DNA of 64,000 nucleotides, taken from an uncultured Gilliamella sp. Lineage in GTDB: Bacteria > Pseudomonadota > Gammaproteobacteria > Enterobacterales > Orbaceae. Shown here in pieces: positions 20,867 through 30,041 of this stretch (the first letter of the stretch is position 1; each line of letters opens with the position of its first letter). Location of the stretch: NCBI GenBank assembly GCA_946481345.1, contig CAMLMY010000002.1:1-64000 (forward strand). The letters are read 5' to 3'. A program made the translations under genes and the position numbers. Below the pieces are notes generated by a model. The model worked only from the letters and a program-made list of their open reading frames with translations, had not been told where the DNA came from and did not search any database.

Positions 20867-22243
20867 TTGGCCAAAACAGTAAAGCGCGCTTATGTATGTA
20901 ATGATTGTGGCGCCGATTATCCTCGTTGGCAAGGTCAATGTAGTGCTTGCCATGCTTGGAATACTATTACTGAAGTGAGGTTAGCCAGTACCTCATCACG
21001 CAATGATCGATTAACCGGTTATGCTGGTGGTGCAGGGCAAACTAAGATCCAAAAACTATCTGAGATTAGTTTAGAGGCCTTACCTCGATTTTCAACTGGA
21101 TTTTCTGAATTTGACCGCGTACTTGGCGGTGGCGTGGTACCAGGTAGTGCTATCTTAATTGGTGGTAATCCTGGTGCCGGTAAAAGTACTTTGTTATTGC
21201 AAACAATGAGTAAATTGTCTGCACAAATGAATACACTCTATGTTACTGGTGAAGAGTCATTGCAACAAGTAGCAATGCGTGCCCATCGTTTAGGTTTACC
21301 TACTGATAATATTAATATGTTGTCTGAAACCAGTATCGAGCAGATCTGTTTACTGGCCGAACAATCTCAACCAAAATTAATGGTTATCGATTCAATTCAA
21401 GTGATGCATCTTGCTGATATCCAATCTTCGCCAGGCAGTGTGGCACAAGTTCGAGAAACAGCAGCTTATTTAACTCGCTTTGCGAAAACCAAAGGAATTG
21501 CCATTATCATGGTTGGCCATGTGACTAAAGATGGTTCGCTGGCAGGACCTAAAGTGCTTGAACACTGTATTGACTGCTCGATTTTACTTGATGGTGATGC
21601 AGATTCTCGATTCCGTACTTTGCGTAGCCATAAAAATCGTTTTGGTGCCGTAAATGAGCTTGGTGTGTTTGCCATGACCGAACAAGGCTTGAAAGAGGTT
21701 AGCAATCCATCAGCAATCTTTTTAAGTCGTGGTGAAGAGATGTTATCTGGTAGTTCAGTAATGGTGCTGTGGGAAGGCACTCGGCCATTATTAGTTGAGA
21801 TCCAAGCGTTAGTTGATCACTCTGTTTATGGTAATCCAAGACGAGTAACTGTCGGACTTGATCAGAACCGATTGGCACTGTTATTGGCTGTTTTACATCG
21901 TCATGGTGGTTTACAAATGGCCGATCAGGATATTTTTGTTAATGTTGTCGGTGGTGTAAAAGTGACTGAAACAAGCGCTGATCTAGCATTAATTGCCGCA
22001 TTGGTATCTAGTTTCCGTAATCGTCCTTTACCACAAGATGTGGTAATTTTTGGTGAAATAGGATTAGGTGGTGAAATCAGACCGGTACCAAGTGGCCAAG
22101 AGCGTATTTCAGAAGCGGCTAAACATGGCTTTAAAAAAGCAATAGTACCTATTGCCAATATGCCGAAAAAGAAACCAGAAAATATGCAGATCTTTGCGGT
22201 TAAGAAAGTATCTGAAGCACTAGATATTTTAAGTGATTTGTAG
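20867..22243 (+). CDS. radA: DNA repair protein RadA (TTG start)
   Basis: Zinc motif CNDCGADYPRWQGQCSAC, Walker A GGNPGAGKSTLL, RadA KNRFG motif. Confidence 0.95.
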   Translation: MAKTVKRAYVCNDCGADYPRWQGQCSACHAWNTITEVRLASTSSRNDRLTGYAGGAGQTKIQKLSEISLEALPRFSTGFSEFDRVLGGGVVPGSAILIGGNPGAGKSTLLLQTMSKLSAQMNTLYVTGEESLQQVAMRAHRLGLPTDNINMLSETSIEQICLLAEQSQPKLMVIDSIQVMHLADIQSSPGSVAQVRETAAYLTRFAKTKGIAIIMVGHVTKDGSLAGPKVLEHCIDCSILLDGDADSRFRTLRSHKNRFGAVNELGVFAMTEQGLKEVSNPSAIFLSRGEEMLSGSSVMVLWEGTRPLLVEIQALVDHSVYGNPRRVTVGLDQNRLALLLAVLHRHGGLQMADQDIFVNVVGGVKVTETSADLALIAALVSSFRNRPLPQDVVIFGEIGLGGEIRPVPSGQERISEAAKHGFKKAIVPIANMPKKKPENMQIFAVKKVSEALDILSDL

Positions 22244-22263
22244 CGTTTTTCTTGCTGAAAATA

Positions 22264-22315
22264 TTCCGCCGATTTAATTCTGCAATTTCGTCTTAGAATT
22301 TAACTATCGGCGGAA
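22264..22315. terminator. Bidirectional terminator between convergent radA and ppnN
   Basis: Stem ttccgccgat/atcggcggaa with inner aattct/agaatt. Confidence 0.65.
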
Positions 22316-22337
22316 AAGAAGTTATTTAATTTTAGCG

Positions 22338-23711
22338 TTAATAACAAATTTCATAACAAGGTTGGTAAGCACTACCTCCAGGTAGCTTCATACGGTCTTG
22401 TTTCACATAGCTAAGCAGTAAATTATCTAATTGTTTCATAATTTCTGGATCACCTTGTAATTTATAGCGTCCATGTTCGGCAATTTGCTTCATACCGAAT
22501 TCTTTTACATTACCGGCTACGATACCTGAGAAAGCTCGACGTAAGTCAGCTGCTAACATTTCAACAGGTTGATTTTTGTGTAGATTAAGTGATGCCATAT
22601 TTTCATGGGTTGGTTCAAATGGATGCTGTAATGATTCATCGATTTTAAGTAACCAGTTAAATCCATAAGCATCTCCTGTTGCTAAACGTGATGATTTAAC
22701 CTGTTTGACGCCATGTTTCATGATGCGAGCGACTTGTTCTGGCGAATCAATGATAATTTCATACAGTTTAGTTGCTTCATCTCCTAAGGTGTTGCGGATA
22801 AATTGGTCAATTGCAGCAAAATAATCTTCACACTCTTTGGGACCAGTTAAAATAATTGGTAAAGTTTGATTTTTATTGGCAGGATTGAGCATAATCCCCA
22901 AAATATAAAGCAATTCTTCTGCGGTACCAGGGCCACCAGGAAAGATAACAATACCATGCGCCATACGTACAAAGGCTTCAAGTCTTTTTTCAATATCCGG
23001 CATAATAATAAGTTCATTAACCAGTGCATTTGGTGGCTCTGCGGCAATAATGGATGGTTCGGTCATACCAATAAAGCGACTATCTTTGATCCTTTGTTGA
23101 GCGTGACCAACTGCAGCCCCTTTCATTGGTGCTTCCATAATACCCGGTCCACAGCCAGTGCAGATATTGAGTTCGCGTAGCCCTAACTGCATACCAACCT
23201 GACGAGCATAATAATATTCACTTTCGTTAATGGAATGCCCACCCCAACAGACAATTAAATTAGGTTCTTCACCCACATGTAAAGCATTGGCATTACGTAA
23301 AATTGAGAAAACAAGATTGGTGATGTAATAGGAGTGTTCTTTTTCTAGTTTATCATTAGGCACCAAATGTTTAATTGCACTAATTTGGCTATTTAAAAAC
23401 AGAATATCACGCAACACCGCAAATAGATTGGCTTGAATGGAGCGAATAATTTTTTTGTCGACAAATGCGGTTTCAGGAGCATCAATAAGCTCTAATTTGA
23501 CCCCTCGTTCTTTGCTGATAACGTTAATTTCGAAAGATTTAAATCTATCCAATAATTCTTGAGTATTATCAGTTTTGCTACCTGCATTTAGTGTGGCTAG
23601 TGAACAATTTCTAAATAATTGGTATAGTTCACTATTTGCTGACTTTTTCAGAATATCGACTTCTGCTTGGGCAAGTAAATCCATTGATCCTAATGGACTA
23701 ATATGGGTAAT
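22338..23711 (-). CDS. ppnN: Pyrimidine/purine 5'-nucleotide nucleosidase (YgdH/PpnN)
   Basis: [65 protein letters not shown]. Confidence 0.94.
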   Translation of the reverse strand: MTHISPLGSMDLLAQAEVDILKKSANSELYQLFRNCSLATLNAGSKTDNTQELLDRFKSFEINVISKERGVKLELIDAPETAFVDKKIIRSIQANLFAVLRDILFLNSQISAIKHLVPNDKLEKEHSYYITNLVFSILRNANALHVGEEPNLIVCWGGHSINESEYYYARQVGMQLGLRELNICTGCGPGIMEAPMKGAAVGHAQQRIKDSRFIGMTEPSIIAAEPPNALVNELIIMPDIEKRLEAFVRMAHGIVIFPGGPGTAEELLYILGIMLNPANKNQTLPIILTGPKECEDYFAAIDQFIRNTLGDEATKLYEIIIDSPEQVARIMKHGVKQVKSSRLATGDAYGFNWLLKIDESLQHPFEPTHENMASLNLHKNQPVEMLAADLRRAFSGIVAGNVKEFGMKQIAEHGRYKLQGDPEIMKQLDNLLLSYVKQDRMKLPGGSAYQPCYEICY

Positions 23712-23943
23712 CATTACAACCTCCATTTGACGGTTTTATCGACAAAAAATCATTATATATTCAAACAGAATAAAAAATAAGTAAAGCTGATAATAACCTA
23801 ATTTATCAATTAAATTAATTTAACATGAAAATATGTAACTATTTTTTTAAATTGAATTTTTCAATATTACATTAACCAATGATTTAAATATCATTGTAGT
23901 AAAAAATTATCGCAATTTTAGTTATTAAATAAGTGTGTCATCA

Positions 23944-24053
23944 ATGAAAACAGATTTTTTTTACGGCTAGAGCCAGCTAAACAAGGACATTACCTGATTG
24001 GCTTAGCATTATCGCTACTGAGTATAGTAATAACTATGTTGAATGTTAGATAA
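23944..24053 (+). pseudogene. Possible frameshifted remnant of a small membrane-protein gene
   Basis: atg aaa aca gat ttt ttt tac ggc tag; adding one T to the T8 tract gives MKTDFFLRLEPAKQGHYLIGLALSLLSIVITMLNVR*. Confidence 0.3.
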
Positions 24054-24124
24054 AAATAAACTGTTTTTTATTAGATTGATATTAAATAATTGTTCATAGT
24101 CAAAAAATAAACGCTATGCTAGAC

Positions 24125-24236
24125 TAAACCAAACTCTGAAGCTGATTTGCCTAAGTGATAATATTATTCATATGGTAATTTAGCCGCGGTATAGCACAGA
24201 AATGGCTATGCTTCCCGATTTGGATAAGGTGTTTAT
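24125..24236 (+). ncRNA. Moco (molybdenum cofactor) riboswitch-like leader of moaA
   Basis: gtatagc-acagaaatg-gctatgc hairpin then TTCCCGATTTGGATAAGGTGTTT, collinear with the 3' half of the E. coli moaA leader (GAAATGACUUCGCCUCCCGUAUCUGGAAAGGUGU); 5' boundary approximate. Confidence 0.75.
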
Positions 24237-24243
24237 TATATAT

Positions 24244-25218
24244 ATGCAATTAGTGGATAATTATCAGCGTCGTTTTCAATATTTGCGTTTATCAATTACT
24301 GAACTATGTAACTTTCAATGTCAGTATTGTTTACCTAATGGGTATCGACCTAATAAAGATCATAAATTTTTATCGTTAAATGAAATTGATAATGTCATAT
24401 CAACATTTACCGAACTTGGTGTGCATAAAATTCGCTTAACTGGTGGTGAACCGACTTTGCGTCGAGATTTTATGGATATTTTGTCAATTATTTCGGCTTA
24501 TCCAAGTATTAAACAATTGGCAATTACGACCAATGGATCACGATTATTAAAAAATGTCCATTATTGGCAACAAGCTGGACTTAATGCTATTAATATTAGT
24601 ATTGATAGTTTTTCTCCTTATATTTTTAAACGAATAACAGGCCAAGACAAACTCCAAGAGTTAATGCAAGGAGTTGAAAAATCATTAGATGTTGGTATTG
24701 AGAAAGTCAAAATTAATACCGTTCTAATGAAAAATATGAATGATCATCTGAGTGATTATTTAGCTTGGATTAAACACCGACCAGTAGAATTACGTTTTAT
24801 TGAACTGATGGAAACAACCGAAAGTCGCCAATTATTTAATCATTATCATTTAGCTGGTCAAGCGATGGAGTCTCAACTTATTGAACAAGGTTGGCAATTA
24901 CAAGCAAAAGAGGCATTATCTGGCCCAGCGAAAGTTTATGCTCATAGTGATTATCAGGGTAAAATTGGACTAATTATGCCTTATTCGCAGGATTTTTGTA
25001 AAAGTTGCAACCGATTACGGGTTTCATCGCTTGGTAAATTACATTATTGCCTTTTTGGTGATGCAGCTGTTGATTTACGGGATTTGCTAAACAGTCCAGA
25101 ACAGAAAGCACAACTTAAAGCACGCGTGTTAGCTTCACTATTAATAAAACCAGAAAAACATTTATTACATGAGCATAATCTAGGCATCACACCTAATTTA
25201 TCTTATATCGGTGGTTAA
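24244..25218 (+). CDS. moaA: GTP 3',8-cyclase MoaA
   Basis: Radical SAM CNFQCQYC, RLTGGEPTLRRDF, C-terminal CKSCNRLRVSSLGKLHYCLF; start moved from 24202 to 24244. Confidence 0.93.
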   Translation: MQLVDNYQRRFQYLRLSITELCNFQCQYCLPNGYRPNKDHKFLSLNEIDNVISTFTELGVHKIRLTGGEPTLRRDFMDILSIISAYPSIKQLAITTNGSRLLKNVHYWQQAGLNAINISIDSFSPYIFKRITGQDKLQELMQGVEKSLDVGIEKVKINTVLMKNMNDHLSDYLAWIKHRPVELRFIELMETTESRQLFNHYHLAGQAMESQLIEQGWQLQAKEALSGPAKVYAHSDYQGKIGLIMPYSQDFCKSCNRLRVSSLGKLHYCLFGDAAVDLRDLLNSPEQKAQLKARVLASLLIKPEKHLLHEHNLGITPNLSYIGG

Positions 25219-26088
25219 CACTTGGTTTTGTTTCGGTATTTGGTTAATTTTCCAGTGAGTTATTGCCCAATCTAATAACTGTTTTTGTGAGGCATCTTGC
25301 CAGCTTTCCGGTAATTGCTGACCTAAAAACTGTAATGCTTGTGCAGTTAATAAATTCGTATTTTTACTATCAATAGGGCTAGCATGGTTTTGTTTTGACA
25401 GCTTATTACCATGATTATCTAAAGCCAATGGTAAATGGCAGTAATTAGGAATAGTAAAATTAAATAATCGATAAAGCGAAATTTGTTTAGCTGTAACGGG
25501 TAGTAGATCTGCTCCTCGAACAATTTCAGTTATTCCTTGATAATTATCATCTAATACTACAACTAAATTATAAGCAAATAGCCCATCTTTGCGATGAATA
25601 ATAAAATCTTCTTGAGCATTGGCTGGATCAACAGTTTGTTGACCACGAATTTTATCATCGAAAGAAAAAACTGGCTGACTTTGCTTTAATCGAATAGCAC
25701 ATTGTTGTTGGTTAGTTGATGCTAACTGTCGATCACGACAAAAGCCATCATATATCCCATTGCTAAGATTATGGATCCTTTGTCTGGTACAATCACAATA
25801 ATAAGCTTTTTGCTGAGTAATAAGCGTTTGTAATACGGCTCGATAACGCTCACTACAATTTGATTGATATAAAACTTGGTCGTCCCAATGCAGTTCGAAA
25901 GCTTCTAATGTTTTTAATATTAAGGATGAGGCGCCTTTGACTTCTCGTGGAGGGTCAATATCTTCAATGCGAACAAGCCATTTACCAAAATTGGCTTTGG
26001 CTTGTAGGTAACTACCGAGAGCCGTCACCAACGAACCAAAATGCAATGGTCCAGATGGTGAGGGTGCAAAACGACCAATATATTGCAT
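25198..26088 (-). CDS. gluQ: Glutamyl-Q tRNA(Asp) synthetase
   Basis: GRFAPSPSGPLHFGSLVTALGSYL, RIEDIDPPRE, NKLSKQN; no anticodon-binding domain. Confidence 0.94.
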   Translation of the reverse strand: MQYIGRFAPSPSGPLHFGSLVTALGSYLQAKANFGKWLVRIEDIDPPREVKGASSLILKTLEAFELHWDDQVLYQSNCSERYRAVLQTLITQQKAYYCDCTRQRIHNLSNGIYDGFCRDRQLASTNQQQCAIRLKQSQPVFSFDDKIRGQQTVDPANAQEDFIIHRKDGLFAYNLVVVLDDNYQGITEIVRGADLLPVTAKQISLYRLFNFTIPNYCHLPLALDNHGNKLSKQNHASPIDSKNTNLLTAQALQFLGQQLPESWQDASQKQLLDWAITHWKINQIPKQNQVLTTDIR

Positions 26089-26123
26089 GGGCGTATTAAG
26101 TAAAATAATAGTTTAAATGGAAA

Positions 26124-26579
26124 TTACATACCCATTTGTTTTTCACGAAGTTCAGCTAATGTTTTGCAATCGATACATAGATCAGCTGTCGGTCTTGCTT
26201 CTAAACGACGAATACCAATTTCAACACCGCATGATTCACAAAAACCAAAATCATCGATTTCAATTTTCTTTAATGTCTTTTCAATTTTTTTGATTAATTT
26301 ACGTTCTCTGTCACGCGCTCTTAATTCTAAGCTAAATTCTTCTTCTTGAGTAGCACGGTCAGCCGGATCTGGGAAATTTGCAGCCTCATCTTGCATGTGA
26401 GAAACTGTTTTACCCATTTCACCTTGTAACTGTGACAGCCATGCTTCTAAGATAAGTTTGAAATGTTTTAATTGCTTAGGATTCATGTACTCCTCATCTT
26501 TCGCCTCTTTATAAGGCTCAAGCCCAGCAATAGCAAGCAGGCTAAGAGAAGATGTATTTACTTTTTGTTCCTTTTTCAC
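26124..26579 (-). CDS. dksA: RNA polymerase-binding transcription factor DksA
   Basis: [50 protein letters not shown]. Confidence 0.97.
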   Translation of the reverse strand: MKKEQKVNTSSLSLLAIAGLEPYKEAKDEEYMNPKQLKHFKLILEAWLSQLQGEMGKTVSHMQDEAANFPDPADRATQEEEFSLELRARDRERKLIKKIEKTLKKIEIDDFGFCESCGVEIGIRRLEARPTADLCIDCKTLAELREKQMGM

Positions 26580-26715
26580 AGCAATCCCCCTTAAGTACAG
26601 ATTATTTGCGAGCGGTAAACTATAGCAATAATTTAGCCTTTGGCAAATTTTTTTTATTATTTTTTTTGCATTTAGACCATAAAAATTTACAACTATATGT
26701 TATTAATAAGATTAA

Positions 26716-27201
26716 TTATTCATGCCATTTTTTTAATCCATTCATGGGACATTTTGTTAATAAATTAAATAGGTTATCGTTATCGGGTAATATTAGGTCA
26801 GGTGAAATATCAAATAAAGGATAAAGCACAAATTCTCTTTTTTTCATATGATAGTGTGGTATGGTAAGCCTTTCTGTATCTATAACTAAGTCATCATATA
26901 ACAATATATCTAAATCTAATGTTCTTGCCCCCCAGCGATTTTCTTTACGGACTCTACCCTGTGACTTTTCAATGGTTTGTAAATGATCTAATAGTGCTAT
27001 TGGTGTCAGAGACGTGGTTAATTTGATGACTGCATTGAGATAATCATTTTGATCTTGTGGTCCCAATGGTTTGCTACGATAAAATGGCGAAATATCAGAA
27101 ACAACTGTTTCAGGTAATTGTTTTAAGGCCGCAATAGCTTGATTAGCTTGCTCTAATGGATCGTTAAGATTACTGCCTAAGGCAATATAACAAATTGGCA
27201 T
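26716..27201 (-). CDS. folK: 6-hydroxymethyl-7,8-dihydropterin pyrophosphokinase
   Basis: CYIALGSNLNDP, RWGARTLDLDILLYDD, IPHYHMKKREFVLYPL. Confidence 0.94.
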   Translation of the reverse strand: MPICYIALGSNLNDPLEQANQAIAALKQLPETVVSDISPFYRSKPLGPQDQNDYLNAVIKLTTSLTPIALLDHLQTIEKSQGRVRKENRWGARTLDLDILLYDDLVIDTERLTIPHYHMKKREFVLYPLFDISPDLILPDNDNLFNLLTKCPMNGLKKWHE

Positions 27202-27459
27202 AATTAGATTCAATTGAGGTGATGTTAAAACATGGTGATATTTTAGCATATAAACAAGTTAGTAACTAATAAAGGAAATAGAATATAGAATAATGTTTCA
27301 ATTAAATTTTTGAAAAAATTGAGGAGCAGTTTTTTTGAGTTTTATAACTATCTATTTATTATTTTTTTATAATATTTTCACTAAAACTGGATGTGAATTT
27401 GGTTCAATTTAACCTTAAACACATCCAATTATGAAGAATATACGTTATTTTAGTTTATA

Positions 27460-28635
27460 CTATAAAACTTCGACAATTGATTCACAAAGTCTAGACATAT
27501 TATCGATAGTCATTCCGGCAACATTGATTCGTCCCGAATTAACAATATAAATACTATAATCATTACGCAATTTAAGTACTTGTTCTTCAGTTAAACCACT
27601 AAATGAAAACATACCATTTTGTTTGGCAATAAAACTAAAATCTTGGTTAGCGCCTTTGTCTTGTAGCGTTTTCACAAATAGTTGGCGCATACGATGAATA
27701 CGTTGACGCATGCCCGTTAATTCATCAATCCACTCTTCTTTTAATTCAGCATTGTTTAATATATAAGAGACAATCTTAGCACCATGGGCTGGAGGATTAG
27801 AGTAGTTGGCTCTGATAATAGTTTTGACCTGACTAAATGCTCGATCGGCAATTTCGCTATCAGCTGCAATTAAAGTGAATGCACCAACACGCTCATTATA
27901 TAGACCGAAATTTTTTGAGTAAGAGCTAGCAATCAGTAGTTCAGGTTGATTATTCGCAAACAGTCTAAGTCCATATACGTCTTCTTCTATACCTTGACCA
28001 AACCCTTGATAAGCGAGGTCAAATAGTGGTAACCAACCATTTTTTAAGGCTAACTCTGAAATTGTTTGCCATTGTTCTGGAGTCGGATCGATACCGGTAG
28101 GGTTATGGCAACAACCATGAAATAGCACTGCTTCACCGGCAATAACTTGATTCAAATCACTCATTAAACCATCAAAATCTAGGCTTCGAGTTTGAGCATC
28201 ATAATAACGGTATTCTCGAACTTCTAATCCCGCAGTTTGAAATACGCTACGATGATTAGGCCACGATGGATTGCTTATCCAAACTCGTTTTATTTTCGTA
28301 CGGCGAGATAAAAAATCTGCCATAATGCGTAATGCACCGGTTCCGCCAGGGGCTTGCGCAGTTCTCGCTCGTTGATTTTCACTACCGAACAGTAAAACTT
28401 GAGTGGCAATATTAAATGAATTAACACCATCAATGGGTAAATAGCTTTTTGTGGTTTCATCATCTAGCAATAGATGCTCAGCTTTTTTTACACTTTCTAA
28501 AATAGGTGTTTTGGTGGTTTCATCTTTATAAACACCAACACTTAAATTAATTTTGTTGGTACGTTCATCCTTGTTGTAGAGATCCGCTAAGCCTAAAATA
28601 GGATCTGCTGGTGCTGCTAATAAATATTCAAACAT
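27460..28635 (-). CDS. aspC: Aspartate aminotransferase
   Basis: [42 protein letters not shown]. Confidence 0.93.
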   Translation of the reverse strand: MFEYLLAAPADPILGLADLYNKDERTNKINLSVGVYKDETTKTPILESVKKAEHLLLDDETTKSYLPIDGVNSFNIATQVLLFGSENQRARTAQAPGGTGALRIMADFLSRRTKIKRVWISNPSWPNHRSVFQTAGLEVREYRYYDAQTRSLDFDGLMSDLNQVIAGEAVLFHGCCHNPTGIDPTPEQWQTISELALKNGWLPLFDLAYQGFGQGIEEDVYGLRLFANNQPELLIASSYSKNFGLYNERVGAFTLIAADSEIADRAFSQVKTIIRANYSNPPAHGAKIVSYILNNAELKEEWIDELTGMRQRIHRMRQLFVKTLQDKGANQDFSFIAKQNGMFSFSGLTEEQVLKLRNDYSIYIVNSGRINVAGMTIDNMSRLCESIVEVL

Positions 28636-28764
28636 AAGTTACCTATTTCTTTTAGTGACACTTATTGCATTATATACATATTGTTTGGCAAGTTACAATT
28701 TGTAAACCACAATGCACTTGAACCTCATTTGTACCACAGCTTAGTGATTATCGAAAGCTAATTA

Positions 28765-29298
28765 TTATGCTATAACGATAAGTTTTTCAAGAAATGACGC
28801 TAAATCAGATGATAATGTTGTCAATTGTCCAGTTATTAAATCTTCTTTAACTACTTCACCAGTCAAATTATTTAATGCGACGATTTCAGTATCTTCATCG
28901 GTTGAGGCGATAAAAATGGTCGGCGTTCGCTTTAATTTTTTTTGTTGCGATAGGTGAGCAATTAAATTTTTTTCTAAATTTGAAAAGTCATCGTCATTCC
29001 ATGCTTGCAATAAAATTAAATTAACGTCAGCAAATTTTGCTGTCAGATTTGCAGCATATTGTGTACCGTAAAATGTATGTGCACTTGGGTGGATTTTGAT
29101 GTTAATAACTTGTTCTGCTATGGTTAAATCTCTTGGAGGATTAAGTAAAAAAGGTTGCCAATAAACGACTAGATTTTCAGTTTTGATAATGCAAGGCGAG
29201 GGTAAACCATGTAATTCTTCACTTTGTGGAGCATGTTCAAATTGAGCGATCCAACGCTGGGTAAAATCAAGCAATGCTACTTTTTCTGGCGATTCCAT
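28765..29298 (-). CDS. syd: SecY-interacting protein Syd
   Basis: PQSEELHGLPSPCIIKTENLVVYWQPF, HTFYGTQYAANLTAKFADVNLILLQAWNDDDFSNLEKNLIAHL resemble E. coli Syd. Confidence 0.87.
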   Translation of the reverse strand: MESPEKVALLDFTQRWIAQFEHAPQSEELHGLPSPCIIKTENLVVYWQPFLLNPPRDLTIAEQVINIKIHPSAHTFYGTQYAANLTAKFADVNLILLQAWNDDDFSNLEKNLIAHLSQQKKLKRTPTIFIASTDEDTEIVALNNLTGEVVKEDLITGQLTTLSSDLASFLEKLIVIA

Positions 29299-29571
29299 AA
29301 CTAAATATTATCTCATAGTTCATTTTATAATCGATAGTTGTTTAATATTATACGGACTAAATTGGCATATACACAATTGTTAAAGTTAAGTTTTTAAATT
29401 CATGAAATGTGTTATAAATTGATATAAAAAATTTGCCAAAGTTATTCCCAATTAAATGATGAAAAATTAATCGATAAAGCCTTTTTTTATTGTGTTTTCA
29501 GTTTAATTTTAGGGCAGTACAAAACCAGTATTAAATTGTTTATAAAACAGTCAGTTTAATTTACTTGCTAT

Positions 29572-29656
29572 CCGTTGCTGAAACGTGAATAATAGACACG
29601 GATATTTTATCCATGTAATGCAGCAATGGCGTTAGACATTACAGTTTGTCAAAATA
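29572..29656 (+). ncRNA. Structured 5'-UTR element upstream of rne (rne5-like autoregulatory candidate)
   Basis: Nested stems ccgttgctg/cagcaatgg and acacggata-ttt-tatccatgt, plus a competing gtaatg/cattac pairing, inside the ~740-nt syd-rne gap. Confidence 0.5.
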
Positions 29657-30041
29657 AAATAGCGTAAGTAGAATTATTATAATTAATTAATATGTTTATT
29701 TTAAACAATCATATAAAGATTTAGTGGTTTGTTAAATTGTAGAAAAAATAGAATTTGCAAACTCATCATTGAAATAATATCAATAATTGTATGTTTAGTG
29801 GTGTTCAAAAAGTGCATAGGTGTTTTGAATGTAATATTACCTCTAAAAAGTGTATTGATGTTGGATAAGTTATACTGATTTCACATAAAATAATAACAAA
29901 AATAACACAAATAAAATAATGAATACGGTATAAAAAATATTTAAGTAAGTACTATTGTTTATCATTGTTAAAAATAAGCGTTTATTGTTAATAATAAAAT
30001 TCTACCTACAGTTAATTTAGATTAATGAAGAGTGTAGAATA

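Noticed and set aside
24202-24243. N-terminal extension MAMLPDLDKVFIIY of MoaA
   Set aside because: Lies within the Moco-riboswitch-like RNA; MoaA similarity begins after 24244
29785-29800. ttgaaataatatcaa as an FNR box upstream of rne
   Set aside because: Spacer and half-site do not fit the consensus; no physiological reason
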